Positions 1-13,200 of a DNA stretch of 64,000 bases are shown one piece after another (the first letter of the stretch is position 1; each line of letters opens with the position of its first letter). Location of the stretch: the NCBI GenBank assembly GCA_033439795.1, contig JAUTDP010000005.1, positions 620,001 to 684,000 of the forward strand, written 5' to 3'. A program made the position numbers and the translations under genes. Under the pieces are notes generated by a model, which worked only from the letters and a program-made list of their open reading frames with translations, did no database searches and was not told the DNA's origin. This stretch comes from Sordaria brevicollis. Its lineage: Eukaryota; Ascomycota; Sordariomycetes; Sordariales; Sordariaceae.

Positions 1-332
1 TCTATTAGGTCGGTCTTAAAAATTATATAAATAAAGATAATTTTAACCGTAGTATTAACCCTAACGATAAGGGTAGCGGATTCGTAGTTAATAATATTAT
101 TAATTTCAGGCTAATAAATAAATAGTAAGTATTTACCCTTATATAAAATCTTTAATAAAAATATATATTAATTTTATACCTTTACGTTTAATAAATCCTT
201 TAAAATAATAATTCGAATACGCCCCCCCGCTACGTAACCGATTTTTACGCTTATTTCGTTATTATTCCATATATTACCCTTTTATACGTCGTATTTCTCT
301 AATAAATCTTCGTAACTATCGAATTATTCGTT
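1..332. other. AT-rich RIP-degraded flank, no gene
   Basis: This stretch is AT-rich with frequent TTA/TAA words and a few surviving GC-rich patches, such as the C run near 225. No open frame or known motif is visible. It is the sequence into which element A copy 1 inserted, because the five bases before 338 match the five after 19128. It was therefore once continuous with the DNA from 19134 onward. It is probably an older repeat, but I could not assign a family. Confidence 0.6.
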
Positions 333-337
333 AATAA
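333..337. repeat. Target-site duplication AATAA (left) of element A copy 1
   Basis: AATAA directly precedes the left LTR and is repeated at 19129-19133 directly after the right LTR. A 5-bp duplication is usual for Ty3/Gypsy integration. AT-rich 5-mers can match by chance, but both LTR ends were fixed independently by aligning the two LTRs to each other. Confidence 0.75.
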
Positions 338-589
338 TATAAGGAGGCACAGCACAATTGGCACAAATGCTGGGTCCTAATAAATCGATAAGGTTCTACG
401 AAAGGGAAAAGGGAGGAAGGGAAGCGCCCTCTAAGCGGCATTGGTTAGCTATCCTTTTAAGGACCGGGTACGGGCTACACCGCTTACCGTAGCGGTAAGG
501 ACCGCGATTAGCGGCCCGACTAGCGGCCCGACTAGCGGTACGATTAGTAATGCCAATTAAACTTAATTACGAACATTAGCCCTATAATA
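338..589 (-). repeat. LTR of element A copy 1 (3' LTR in element orientation)
   Basis: This 252-bp repeat aligns along its whole length with 18877-19128 and with LTRs at 44968-45206 and 56386-56625. Termini are TG...CA before RIP (here TA...TA). It contains 12-bp tandem units of the type CGGCCCGACTAG followed by the variant CGGTACGATTAG. It also holds a small hairpin at 483-499, arms CTTACCG and CGGTAAG around TAG. The left part (outer edge) is little mutated and the right part is more mutated than in its partner LTR. Confidence 0.9.
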
Positions 590-593
590 TTAA

Positions 594-607
594 CCCCCCC
601 CTTCTTC
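594..607 (-). other. Polypurine tract of element A copy 1
   Basis: Read on the minus strand this is a purine run of the form GAAGAAGGGGGGG, ending four bases before the LTR. Copies 2 and 3 have the same tract at the same place, 45207 onward and 56626 onward. In LTR retrotransposons this tract primes plus-strand synthesis. It fixes the element's orientation as minus, agreeing with the gag-pol reading direction. Confidence 0.75.
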
Positions 608-899
608 TAATTAAATATATTATATATAAATAAGTATATAATTACGTAGACCTTAAATATTAAACGACGAGCCGTTAACGTATACCCTCAATATATACCC
701 CGCGCCTCTCCTTCTCTTTCTCTCCCTCTCTTCTTTCCTCCTTCAACTTATCGAATAATTAAGACCGTAAATATTAAATAACGCGCATTCCTACCAACGC
801 GTACTAAACATACTTCTATTACCTTTATTATCTTTATTATTATTATTATTATCCCTCCTATTAATTTTTTTACGAATATATTAATTAATTATTAATTAA

Positions 900-2163
900 T
901 CGCCGTTAAAATAAATACCCCTATTATTATTACCTAATTCGAATTCTTTTATAAATTTTTAACTTTATAAAAAATTATTAATTCATTTATTCCGCCGCCT
1001 ACTCCTACTCCTATTTCTCGCTATAATAAAGGCGCTACCAAAATTACTACTCTTAAACCCGCTACCCTATTAAAACCCCGCTAAATTCGGCCTAATATTA
1101 TTACCACCGGCGTAATTAATAAATCCACTCCTAACGATATTCGTAAATATATTTTATTTAAGGCTAAGCTTTAAAATTTTTAATATAAAAGCTACTTAAT
1201 TAATAAGTATAATTATATTATATTTAATAAAAGTTCTTTTATTTTTACGTATTTATTTTATTAATATGCCCGTAAAGATTATAAACCTATTTTTATTTAA
1301 ATTTAATTTACTTTTAAAATTTAATATACCGAAGGGTATATATTTAGAAACTCTTATAATAATTATTTCGCTATATTTAAAATTTTATTAGGATTTTAAA
1401 TCCTAAAAAAATAAAACTTTATTCTTATATAAATTTTTATTCCTTTCTTCTTTTCCTAACGGTTCCCTAAATTACTAATATTATTTAACGGCTCTATTAA
1501 TCGAATTACTACTAAAACGCCTCCTACGGAGCCTTCTTCCTTTATTAAAATTACCGACGGTTCGGTTAATACTATAGAAATTTAAATTTTTAAAAAGCGA
1601 ATCCGTAAATTCGAAAATCTTAGGGAATAATTATTTAATTTAATAATTAATATAAAAAAGGTAAAATAAATAAATAGCCGACGCGCGGAATTTAACCGCT
1701 TAATCGAAGATTATAATACCTATATCGCTACCAACATTAATATTACCGCCGTTAATATTACCGCCGCCGCTATTATTACCGCTATTACTACTATTATTAA
1801 AAAAGCCGCTACCGCGCAACCCCCGTTAGCGAAAAAAAAAAGAAAGGGAAAGGAAATCGAAGGAAATAATAAAAAGTAATATAATAGATTTAAATAATAA
1901 AAAGCGTAACGTCTCCCTTTAAATATTTACCCCAAATATAATATTCGCTTTCTATTTTCTCTTTTTTTATTACCGTTAAGCTTTCGTACTTAAAGAATTA
2001 CCGTCCTATACTTCCTATTTTTTACTATTACGTCCGTAAGCCTTTAAATGTTTATAATTTCGCTAATACTTATATATTTAATTATAAAAAGGAAGAGGAG
2101 GAAATTATTATCGGGGAATTTATATCGGAAATAATAGAAAATAATTTAATAAAAAATATTTAA
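900..2163 (+). pseudogene. Antisense reading frame of element A (copy 1), unknown product
   Basis: On the plus strand, opposite to gag-pol, one frame runs from about 900 and shows stops almost only as TAA/TAG at likely former Gln codons. Visible parts are a Pro/Thr-rich start (PPPTPTPISRYNKG near 990), the conserved stretch TPNDIRKYILFKAKLQ, a Lys/Glu/Leu-rich probable coiled coil (IRKFENLREQLFNL near 1600), an Ala/Thr repeat near 1740, a basic AKKKRKGK patch near 1830 and an acidic tail ending in FISEIIENNLIKNI. The frame changes at least once near 1900. It ends a few bases from the converging end of pol. Copies 2 and 3 keep the same frame. I do not recognise the family. Antisense frames of RIPed coding DNA can look open by chance, so coding status is probable, not proven. 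Confidence 0.5.
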
Positions 2164-2169
2164 ATTAAA

Positions 2170-4409
2170 TTAATTATTAATTTCGTTAAAACCCTACCCT
2201 AATTAATTTATTATTTATTTTAATTTATATTTAAAAATCCTTTATTCCGTTCGTAATATATTTTACCCTATTTATAACCTTTTATAGGAATTTTTTAATA
2301 TATCGGTCGATTAGGCCGTTATTATTTATTACTAAATTATATTAAATTTTAAATTCATTTAAAGCGATAATATTTTTAAAATTTTTTAAAAGCTCCTACG
2401 TCGGGTTATAATATCCTTTCTACTTAATTAGGACTTCTTTTATTAAATTTCCTCTCCTTTTAATAATATTAATATAAAAAATCTCTTCTACTTAATATTC
2501 CGATTCTCTTTCAATTTTAATAATTAAGGGTTATTCGTCGATAAATTTTTATTTAAAAAAAGGGTTATTAATAACTCTACGTAAGAAATCGATATAAAAA
2601 ACGTTATAAATAGTACGGGGAAACCCGAATAATTCGATTATATAAGGAAATAATACTTTCGAAATAATATATTTCGCGTAAAGTTAATTAAATTTCTTTT
2701 TTGGGCGGTTAATAATATAATTTTTAAAATTAAATTAAATTTTATCCCCGATTATAAAACATTCTATAAATTACCGATTATAGTTAACGAATTTTTTTTA
2801 TTCTTAAATAGCGGCCGCTATAGTAATTTAATATAGGTTTATAATTTATTATAATTTTTTAACGAATTTTTAAGCCTATTTTTCGGAGGATAAGAATAAA
2901 GGTTAATAATCGGAGGGATCTTCGATTATAAAAATCGGGAATTCGGAATTGAATTTATAAATAATAAAGAACGGAAATATATTTATCGAAGTATTAATCC
3001 GGCTATTAATAATTAATTATATTATAGGGTATTATTTATTCTAATTATTTTAAATATAATTAACGATTATACGTAAATAGGTATAAATTTCCTAATTTAT
3101 ATATTTTAAGCCTTTATCGGTCTATAAATAATAAATAATATTAAATAAACGCTTAATACCTAAGAATTCGTATAATTTAGCCTAGAAGTGGTTAATTTAA
3201 TTAGAATTATAATCGTTAACGATAAACTTTAAGAAACCGTAGTAACGAACGAAATATTAGAAGAAACGTTCGGTATAGAATTCCGCTTCTATAGAAGGTA
3301 TAAATTCGAAGAATATAATTTTACTAAACCTATCTTTTATAACCTAAAAATAAATATTACCGTCCGATTTTAAAAAATTAATAATAAAATCTATTTATAT
3401 ATCCCTATTAAATTATTCTAAAATTAATAATAAATATAAAAAACCTTTCTTCTACTCTTTCCAAACTTTCGTAAAACCGTAGGTATAATAATTGCAAAAG
3501 AATTACCGGACGTAAAAATTAAAAAAAGGCTAATAAAAATACCGAGAAAATACTATAATAATACCTTCTCTATTAAAATATTTTAATATATATAAATTAT
3601 AAATAATTTAAATTAAAATAGTATAAAGGACGTTAAAGCATTAATCGGTATCTAATAATATAATTAATTTAAATTTAATATATACGGGGGCTTTTAATAC
3701 CTAAAGATAATTTTAATAATAAAAGCGGCCGAGGGAATTAATAGAGCAATTTACGATTTGAATCTTAAATTTTAAAAACGGGTTAAAGTAGCGGTTATTA
3801 TAAAGGATAATTTCCTTTACTTATTAATATAAAAAATCGTAAAGTTCCGTCTATAATTAAAACTATTATAAATCCGGATTTTTAAATATATTTATACCTT
3901 CCCTCCTTAAATAAACTACCCGGGCTACCGAAATATAAAGCGGAGTATAATTTTTAAGAATAGAGTCCGGTATTATTTAAATATCCTACGCTTTATAATC
4001 CTAATCCGTAAATATATTTTAATTTCGTTGAAAAAGGGCATTAAAGATTATTCCGTCTTTATTAGGCCTATATTCGATTTAAAAATTAAATTAAGAGAAA
4101 TATTCCGCCTACTACGCTTACCGCTCCAAAAGTTTCTTTAATTTTATAAAATATTTAAAATTCTAATAATCCATTAAAATAGTAAATAATTTATAATTCT
4201 ACAATTCCGCCAATTATTATTCTAAATAATTAATAATAATAAATATTTCCTTATTATAAATAGAATAATTCCGTTCGGTAAGGTTAAATTTCCGGGAATA
4301 GAAATTTATAATTTTGCGAATTATATTTTTATTATTTTTATTTACTTTTTAGGAAATAATTCCGCCTAAAGTAAATCTATTATAATCTATTTTTAAAAAT
4401 ATTTTTTTA
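2170..4409 (-). pseudogene. Element A copy 1 pol 3' part: RNase H, integrase, chromodomain
   Basis: Minus-strand reading gives, from high to low coordinate, RNase H beginning right at the N insertion (FLKIDYNRFTLGGIIS, then NKEIFIIINYLE), then the integrase core at roughly 2990-3360 (DRFSKIIFFE, ERFFQYFVRYYGFLKFIVND, later YYLQTDKG), then a chromodomain-like segment at about 2340-2500 (YQVEEI ... GYYNPTQELLKNF). These are Ty3/Gypsy pol domains in the standard order. Stops replace many Gln and Trp positions, and several Asp read as Asn, as RIP produces. The reading frame ends close to 2170. Confidence 0.85.
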
Positions 4410-4414
4410 TCCGG
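4410..4414. repeat. Target-site duplication TCCGG (left) of element N
   Basis: TCCGG lies immediately before the left LTR of N and again at 15746-15750 after its right LTR. The uninterrupted site in A copy 2 (about 49013-49040) reads through the equivalent position without the insert, which confirms the boundary. Confidence 0.92.
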
Positions 4415-4657
4415 TGTTAGATGGCACAAACTCACAACGTGAAGTCCTTAATGGACTGGATGATTATGGAATACGATGATTAATTTAAGAGAGAGATCGA
4501 ATCGAGGCTCGACCTCTCGGCTATCTACTTATATATAGGAGTCAATTCGGATCGTCCCTAACCCGACTCTTACGATACCTAAAGGAGAAGGTGAATCTAC
4601 GACCGATTTAATATCGAATTATAGTTCATTTCGACCTATTCCCTCCTTCCTTTTACA
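4415..4657 (-). repeat. Left LTR of element N (243 bp)
   Basis: It aligns base for base without gaps with 15503-15745. It contains a TATATA stretch near 4540 that could serve as a TATA box in either orientation. The first 60 bp (outer edge) are almost free of RIP changes, while the last 70 bp (inner edge) are mutated. The partner LTR shows the reverse. Confidence 0.93.
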
Positions 4658-7240
4658 ATTACCCTTTACGTTAATTTACTACCGTCCCGGTAATTCGTTT
4701 AAATATATACCCTTATTACTTATTTACCTAAATTCTAAATCCTATATTATTTATCCTTTACGGGCCGATTTAATTATTTACTTCCTTAATACCGTACCCG
4801 GTAATTTAAACGACGATTTCGTTAACGCTATTATATATATTATTTCCGTAAATTTCGAATTCCTAATTAGCGAATAGATTATTAGCAATATATATAAATA
4901 CTTTACCGTCGCGATTATAAACGTCGCGGACGTCCTATTTATTATTATTAATATTTTAGGCTTAGAGGTAGCTATCGATTACGATTATTTTAAAATTAAC
5001 TTAGGTATAAATTAAATCGGCGTAAGAATATTATTTAGTTAGGTTATATAATCCTCTAGGGGTACGGTCCTTCGTTATATTCTAAATAGTTTAATAATAT
5101 TTATCGGCCTATTTATAATTATTAAAACGTAAATAATCTATTAATATTAATTTGAACGCCTATTTTTATTTTTTAACGCCGTCCTTAAAATAATTAATTT
5201 CTTTTTATTAATTCTTATTTTATTCTTCGAAGTATTTAATCCGTTTAATTAATTTATCGAATACTTTTTAATTGTAATTCGGGGTCGTATTTATAATTAG
5301 TTTAAGTAGAAATTAAATTCCAATACGACCGCGACCGAAAAGGATATATTATAGGGTTGAAGTAATTCGGCTAATTATAATTATATTAGAAAGTTTATTT
5401 ATAACCGGAATAGTATTTATATTAGAAGCTTTTTTATTACGAATAAAATGGTTATTAAAATCGATTATATTTATATTTAAATTTTAATTTAATTTAAAAT
5501 TCGGCGACGAATTCACTTCGGAAAACGAGTCTATAATTGAAGAAGATTTAAACCGTTTAAAAATCCTAAAGTTAAAATCGGAAACGGATTATTTTTTTTT
5601 AATTATATAATCGGCGGTAAAAATTTTAACGAAACTGGTCGATTTAATTAGAATATTTTAAGTAAATATAATAATTCGAATCGGAGGGGTAGTAAAATTT
5701 TTAGGCTTAATATAGCCTATAATATTAAAGATATTAGGGATTTTAATTCCTAATATCGTTAAAATATTTAAAAAAATAATTTTACTAATTTAAAGAATTA
5801 AATTAAATTTAATTACGTCGATAAGTTTATTAATAATATTATTAAGCGACGAATTACCGAAAACGATATTATACGGGATAGCGGGCTATTTAATTAAAGC
5901 GATTTATAATTTATTATTTAAAAGCAAGTTTAATTTTTCGAATATACTTATTTAAAGCTATTTAGCGGGGGTTAATCCCTTTATAATAAATATTAATTCA
6001 AATTTAATATAGCGTATATTAATTTAAACTCTTTTGGGCTTGGCCTTTAAATCGGTATTGGAGATAATTTCGTCGAATTCGGCCGGGGTTATATTCTTTT
6101 TTATTTAATTTTTAAATTTATCGACGTTCTCTTTATAAACGTTTTATTTAATTTAGAATTCGAAGTTTTAGTAGGTAAAATACTTCTATATAATAGCGAA
6201 AACCTTATTATTTATATCCTTTTTAATAATAATATCGATATCGAAATTAACGTTAAATTAGTATATTTAAATATATTTTTTTAAAACGAAGTCTAAAAAA
6301 GGTTTAACGTATTATTCGTAATTTTTAAATATTTTAACGTCTTATTCGTATTAAATTAATCTAAGGCTCGCTTTATACTAACGTACGTAAAAAGGTATTT
6401 TATAAGCCTTTATACCGGTTTTTTTATTCTATTTATCCTATTCGCGGAAGGATTTAAGCGATTTTATAATTTAATACATTACGGTTATTACGACTTAAAT
6501 AGCGATATCTGGCTTATAAAGTAAATTTCTTATAATTTCTATAAGGTAAACTCTATCCTTAATTGCGCTTAAGAACTTAATAATTTCCTTATAATATTTC
6601 GTTTACGAAATTTAAAAGCTATTAATTATATAAATAATTAGGATTGCTTCGGTTCGTTTTTTATTATCGTTATAAAAATCGTGGAAAATTTTACTTTAAT
6701 TAAATTATAAACGTTTAAAGACGTTCGAATTTTAATTCGGCTTACCCGGAATATAATTAGCCTAGCCTAAAACGCACTAACCTTTTTAATTCTATACTTT
6801 ACGAATCGCCTTCGTAATATTAGAAATAAAAAAATTAAAAATAATAAAATTACTATCGTACGTATAGGCGGTAAAGCGGCGCGAACGTACCGGCTTACTT
6901 TAATTCGGTATAATTAAATCGTCTATAGTAATTATTATAATAATTAATTTTAAATTGTAGATTTACTTTAATTGTATAATTTAATTAAAATATTTAAAGA
7001 TAAGGAGAAATTTAGCCGAGGGTTAATTTATATATATTAAATTTTCTAAAGCGGGTCGCGTCGCAATTTATATATAGTAAATAATTAATACTTAATTACT
7101 TTATCGGTTTAAAATAAATTGGATTTAAAAAGAGAAAGTACGTTTAATTTCCTTTTTAAATAATATATTATTTAAATGCTATAAATTAATACGGCTAAAT
7201 CCAATTCCTTAAGTTTCCTTAATTCGTTAAATTAAATTAG
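4658..7240. other. Unassigned 2.6-kb region of element N between chromodomain and LTR
   Basis: A plus-strand frame from about 4680 to 6950 has roughly half the stops expected for such AT-rich DNA, nearly all at possible former Gln codons. However, a minus-strand frame around 6650-6930 is also open, and elsewhere in this window shadow frames of true coding sequence look just as open. I can therefore not say which strand, if either, codes. No known domain was recognised. It may hold an additional ORF, as in some large plant Gypsy elements. Confidence 0.4.
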
Positions 7241-7249
7241 GAGCCGCGC

Positions 7250-10200
7250 TTTATATTCTTTAATTAATTACCGGTTATTTTCTATAAAACTTCTTTTTCT
7301 AATTATATTATAAGGCTCCTAAATATTCGATTCGTAACTATAACTTTTCTATTTTATTCTATAATCGATACGTAATTTATTCTTTATTTAAACTATTTAC
7401 CGTTTTAATAATTATTTTACTTCGTAAGAATAGAATTGGTTATTATCTCCCTTAATAAATACGCGATCTAATTTATTATTCCCCTTTTTACCGAATAGAT
7501 TTTCGCTTTTAAAATATTCGCGAAAGTATATTAAAGAAATTACTTTATAAATCTTCTATATTTTCGGTATATTAAATTCGTAAGCTAAATTATTAATTTT
7601 ATACACTATTTTAAAAGGGCCGATTCGTTATTAACCGAATTTTCGTAAAAATTCGCCTATAGGGTTATACCCTTTATAAAATTAGATTATTATTTTATTT
7701 CCAATTTTAAAGGATAAAGGCTAGTATAATTTATTATATAGGAATTTATATTTTATAGCGGCCTAATTTAAAGCGTTATTAATTTTTCGGTTATATAATT
7801 TTCGTATCGTTTTAAAATTACGGTCTTTTAAATTTTATAATTTAATAAAGTTTAAAGTAATATTAAATTTAAAACCGAATACTAATTTATTCGGAATTAA
7901 ATTCAATAAAATAAATAAGGAATTATTTATATTATATTAGAACGTTAGTAAAATATTAAGCTAAAATATATCGAAATTCTTAATAATATAATATTTAATA
8001 GCGAATTCCATTTCCTAATTTCTCTTTTCGTTTTTTCTATTAACTTAGGAATGTTATACCGTAATATATACTAATTTGTAGCCTAATTTATCGAATATAA
8101 TTTTCTAAGCTTCGAATAGGAATTTTAAATTTCGATCGCTAATTATTACGCGGAATAGGCCTTAATTGCAAAGTAATAATATCGTTACGAATTTCTCTAT
8201 TTAATCTTTCGCTAAATAAATTATTTTCCTTAAAATTAAGATAACCTTCTTATTAAACGCGTAAACGATTATTATAAACGAATCGAAGTTTTCTCTTCCT
8301 TATATTATTAACGTATAGGGCTATTTAAATAGGCCTATTATAAAATCGATATAAATTATATAATATAAAATTAATTTAGGGATTACGGGTTAAAATTAGC
8401 CGAGAATCGCTTTACGATCTATCTTCAACTCGTTATATTTAAAATAATAGAAAATATATATCCTAAATTAACGTAATAATTGTAAAATCGATAAACCCTC
8501 TAATTCTTTCGCTATTTGGAATAAATTAAAGTAATATCTATTATTATAGGCTATTTTAAAAATCGATTTAAAATAATTATACGGTATATATAATCGAATC
8601 GCGCTATTATACGCTTTATAATATAATAGGCTATCTTTAAAGAATTAATATTTAAAATATCGGTCTTTAGGGAAATTATAGCGCGTATTTCTTTCGGTAT
8701 AAAATTTCAATTTTTCTATAACCTAGGAATAATAAATGTTTTTTATATAACCTTTAACGAAATCCGCCTTAATTTTATCCGTTATTTAAATATAAATTAA
8801 ATATACGGAATTTTTTTATATATCGTCCAATTTACTAACTTTTAGGTCGGGGTAAAGTACTTTAAATAATAATTAGGATAGGGTATTTAAGACTATATTA
8901 ATTTTATTAAGGATATATTATATATCGAAATCGAATTAGGATAAGTAAATTAAAATTATAATTAATTTCGGATTAAATTTAATTAAATCTACTATTTTTA
9001 AAGTAATTTAACGGACGATATTAATAATTACCTTATAATTAATAAAAATAATTATTAATTTGTAGTATAATTAAATAATTTACTTTATTATTTTATAAAT
9101 TTATACGAAGTAAGCGATTTCGAATTTTATAGGCTAATACCGCTTCTTAACGTTTGAAAACTATTTATTATAAAATATAATTAGTTCGATATTTATAATA
9201 AAAAAAGATTTACCGTCCTAAGAATTATTTTTTAAGTAGAAAATAATTAGGCCGAAGCCAAATTCGAATAATACGTTAATTTTATAAAACGTTTAACGGC
9301 CTAAATAATAATAAAAAAGGATTTACTTTTTATAGAATTGGTTTTATAAAATTTCAAAGGCTTTTTTTTCCTATTAAGTAAATTTAAAAGTAACCGTCTT
9401 TATAAATTTCTAACGGACGGGTTAATTTTTATTCTCTAGTATCCTCTTCTTTACTTTAATTTATATTATAAACGTAATCTTACGGTCCTTAAGCGGTCCT
9501 ACCTTTTAAATAAATTAAAGTATAAATTTTTTGAAGAAGTTATTAATATTAATATAGCGCTCAAAATTAGCCAAATCGGTAAGTATTTTAATATCCCGAA
9601 TTGCGGCAATTCGGTCTTTAATTATCGCTAAGCCGAATATTAATATTTTATAACCCAAAAGACGAATTAATAAATAGGCTATAAATAATTTCTTCGTTAT
9701 AATATTTAAATTAATTTTTTTAAATAGTTTTAAAATTATTTCGATATAAGCGAGGTATTCCTCGGCTATATTATTAAAAACGATAATATCGTCGATATAA
9801 ATTATTACGAAAATTTAATAAAGGTAAAATCGCTTATTTATAAATTTTTAAACGTAAAATAATAAATTTTTATAATTTATTAAAGCGACGTTTAACCTTT
9901 CTAAACCTTTAGGGCTAATTAAAATTATTCTATTATAATAATAAGGATAAATGGAAAATTAGTAGAAAAAGGTTAAATTATCGAAAATATTAATAAAACG
10001 TTTATTTCGTATACGGGCGATAATAGAATTTTAAATCGGTAAAAGGTAAGAATCGCTAATAATAACCCTATTAATAGGCCGTTAGTCGATAACGACCCTC
10101 GCTTTATATTTACTATTTACTATCCTCTAAATTACGAAATAAGGGCATCCGAAGGGGGTAGGACGCTTTATTTATTTTAACTTTCTATTTTTATATATTT

Positions 10201-13200
10201 TATTAAATATTTCGTTTAAAATTTTTATATCCTTTAAATTAAATTAATATAAGCGAAACGTAACCTTTTTATAATATTAATTATCGACTAAATCGACGCG
10301 TAGTATTTTGTCTTCGTCGATAATAACGGTACCGGTACTATTATAAACGTTATATTTATTAATTACTATTTTAATTTTTTTAATAAAAATTGGGTCCTTT
10401 ATATAAATTGTAATATTAAAATTAAATTTAATTTCGGGGATATTTTCGACTTTACCGATTCTTAAGGATAAAATCCTAATTTAAATTTATTTTATTAAAT
10501 AGAGTGAATCGTCCTTTATTAAGGGTTTATTTTCGGGAATTAATTTAATAATTTCCTTTACCGTTCTATTAATTTTCAAATTTAATATAAGGGTTATTTT
10601 CTTTAATTCCTTTATATAATTAAATTCCTCTCCGACTTCCTTATTTACGACGGCCAATATAGCCTAGGCTTAATCGAAAGAAATCGATTTATACCTATCG
10701 AAATTAATATTCTAAATCGTTCCGAATTGTTAATTTTTATAAAGTCGTATCGGAGTTAAATTCGGGTTTACTATTAAAATAAACTTAATTATATTTACGT
10801 CGAAGATATAATTACGGATATATTTATTTTAAAATACGAATATAAAATCCTTTAATATATTAATTAATATAGTAATATTAAAGTAGGCGTAGTCTATAAG
10901 TATTTACATTTCGTAATATAGTGGGATTACTATATTATAATTAATTATAATTTTATAAATAATTAATTTTATTTTATTATAAGTTTTAATAATTATATTA
11001 TAATACGAATCGACCTTTATCGTATTAAATTTAAAATCGATTAAAACTGCGTTTAGGACGGTTTAAAACGTACCGAATAAGAATTTAACTAAGAATTTAT
11101 TAATAACCTAAATTTTAATACGGAATTTAATTCGAATTATTTTACCGTTTATTATTCTTATTATAAATAAGTCGAAATTTACTTACTATTTTAAAATTAT
11201 ATTACTTCTTATAATATTAAAATTCTTTTCGATTAAATTATCGAATTCGACGTTAACGCTTCCTCGAAGGAAATTTCGGTCGATAAAGATATTAGAATAA
11301 TTTATATCGATATAAATTATATATTTAAAACCGAATTCGGTAAATTAAATTATAATTTAAAGGAAAATATATAATATTCCTTCGATTTTAAAGGGTATTA
11401 ATTTAACGTTAATTATAAGGAAATTAAGGCTAATTAACCTAGGGCTTATTATTATTATAGCGGCGGCGTTCGGTTAAATAGGTTATAATTTTAATTTAAG
11501 GTTATAATAATCGTTATTCAAAACGTATTAGAATATATAACGACGAATTTTAAATCGCTAGCGGCATTTTTTATACGTAATTTATTTTAAATTACCGAAA
11601 AGTATAAAATAAATTAAAAATTAATTATATTTATTAATTATATAATAAAATGCGGATATAGCGCCGGCGTTAATAAATATAAAAGCTTCTTCCTCGTTAA
11701 AATTAAAATAGCAATTATATTCCTTAAAATTTTAAATACGAAGTTAATAGATTTCTTTATCGGATTCGTTATTTATATTAATAATAATTTTATACTCTTT
11801 ATTAATTAAGAAAATACCGTCGGAATAGCGTACGCCGGGCTTAATTTAATAGCGATAAAAATATTTATATAAACGGCGAATTTAAAATAGCTTCCTATTT
11901 CCCTTTCTTTAAAGTTTACCCTTATTACGGGCTTTTTAACGGTTGGATTTATTAGCGAAATCCTATTTTTATTTACTTTAACGATTAAAACAGCGGTTTA
12001 AATTGTAGGGCGGGTAATTTGGGCCGCGGCTATATATAATAATATTTATAGGGGTTAAGGCGGTTTATTAATAATTCAATTCGGCCGTAACGTAGTAAGA
12101 ACCGTTAATAAGCAAATATTAAATTTTAAAAGCGGGTAAAATTAAACGAATATTTTCGAATAAGGTAAACTTTCTTTTTAATTCGGCTTTTATAAAACGA
12201 ACGTTAAAATTAGCATTATAATTACCGAAATTATCGATTAAATTAAATCGATAAATTTCGGCTTTTTATTCGATATATTTAATAAAATTATTAATTAATA
12301 TATTATAGGATAGTTTTTAAATTAATTAATATAAATTAGGGTAAATAGCGAATTAAATACGGGAATTAATATTAAAAGCGTCGTTATTTCTAAATTTACA
12401 ATTTTAATATAAAATTTAAAGGGCCGTAACGTAAATCGGCTTATTAATAATATAATTTTCGTACGAATATTTAATAAAATCGAATTTAATTAAGACTTAG
12501 CTTTTCGTCGGTTTAAAACGGGCGATTAAAGCGGCCTTTTAAGTATTTAAATCGATTTTACAAATTATTCGCTATTAGGGATTTAATTAAATTATTTATT
12601 AAATTTTAATTATTCCGTAGAATAATTCGTTAAAATTGAGGCGTAAATATTCAATACAAACCGAGGTTATAACGTTTATTATAATAAATTCGAAGAATAA
12701 ATAAACCGATTTATAATAAGTATCCCCTTTATATATATAATATTTATAACCTTAATATTTAAATTTAAATATATTAGGGTAAAAAAAACCGGCCTATTTA
12801 ATTTTCTATCCTTAGAAATTTCCGTTAGGATTATTATAATTGAAAACGCTATTAAAATTAATAGCGAATTTAATAGCAATTTAGTTCAAAATTTAAATAT
12901 TATTATTAATAGTCGCTATTATTATAATTTGGATTATAGTAATAAATTCGGCTCTGCTAAATTAGTTTTATTAACTTCCGCTCTAGCCTTAACCGGTAAA
13001 TTAGTCCTAAAATTAATCCTCCCTTTAATTTTAATTTTAAATTTAGTTATATCCCTAAAATTAGAAATTACCGTTACTTTAATTATAAAGGCTTATTTAG
13101 GACGTAGGGTAAAAAAATCCTATTTTAAGGTTAAAACCCGAATTAAGTTATTTTATATTTCGTTTAAATATAATTTGAACGGTATTAATTAAAGGTTTTA

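Noticed and set aside
12929..13192. 87-codon plus-strand ORF in element N
   Set aside because: The minus strand is the coding orientation of N, and a coherent gag-side frame can be read there. The Leu/Ile-rich plus product is a shadow.
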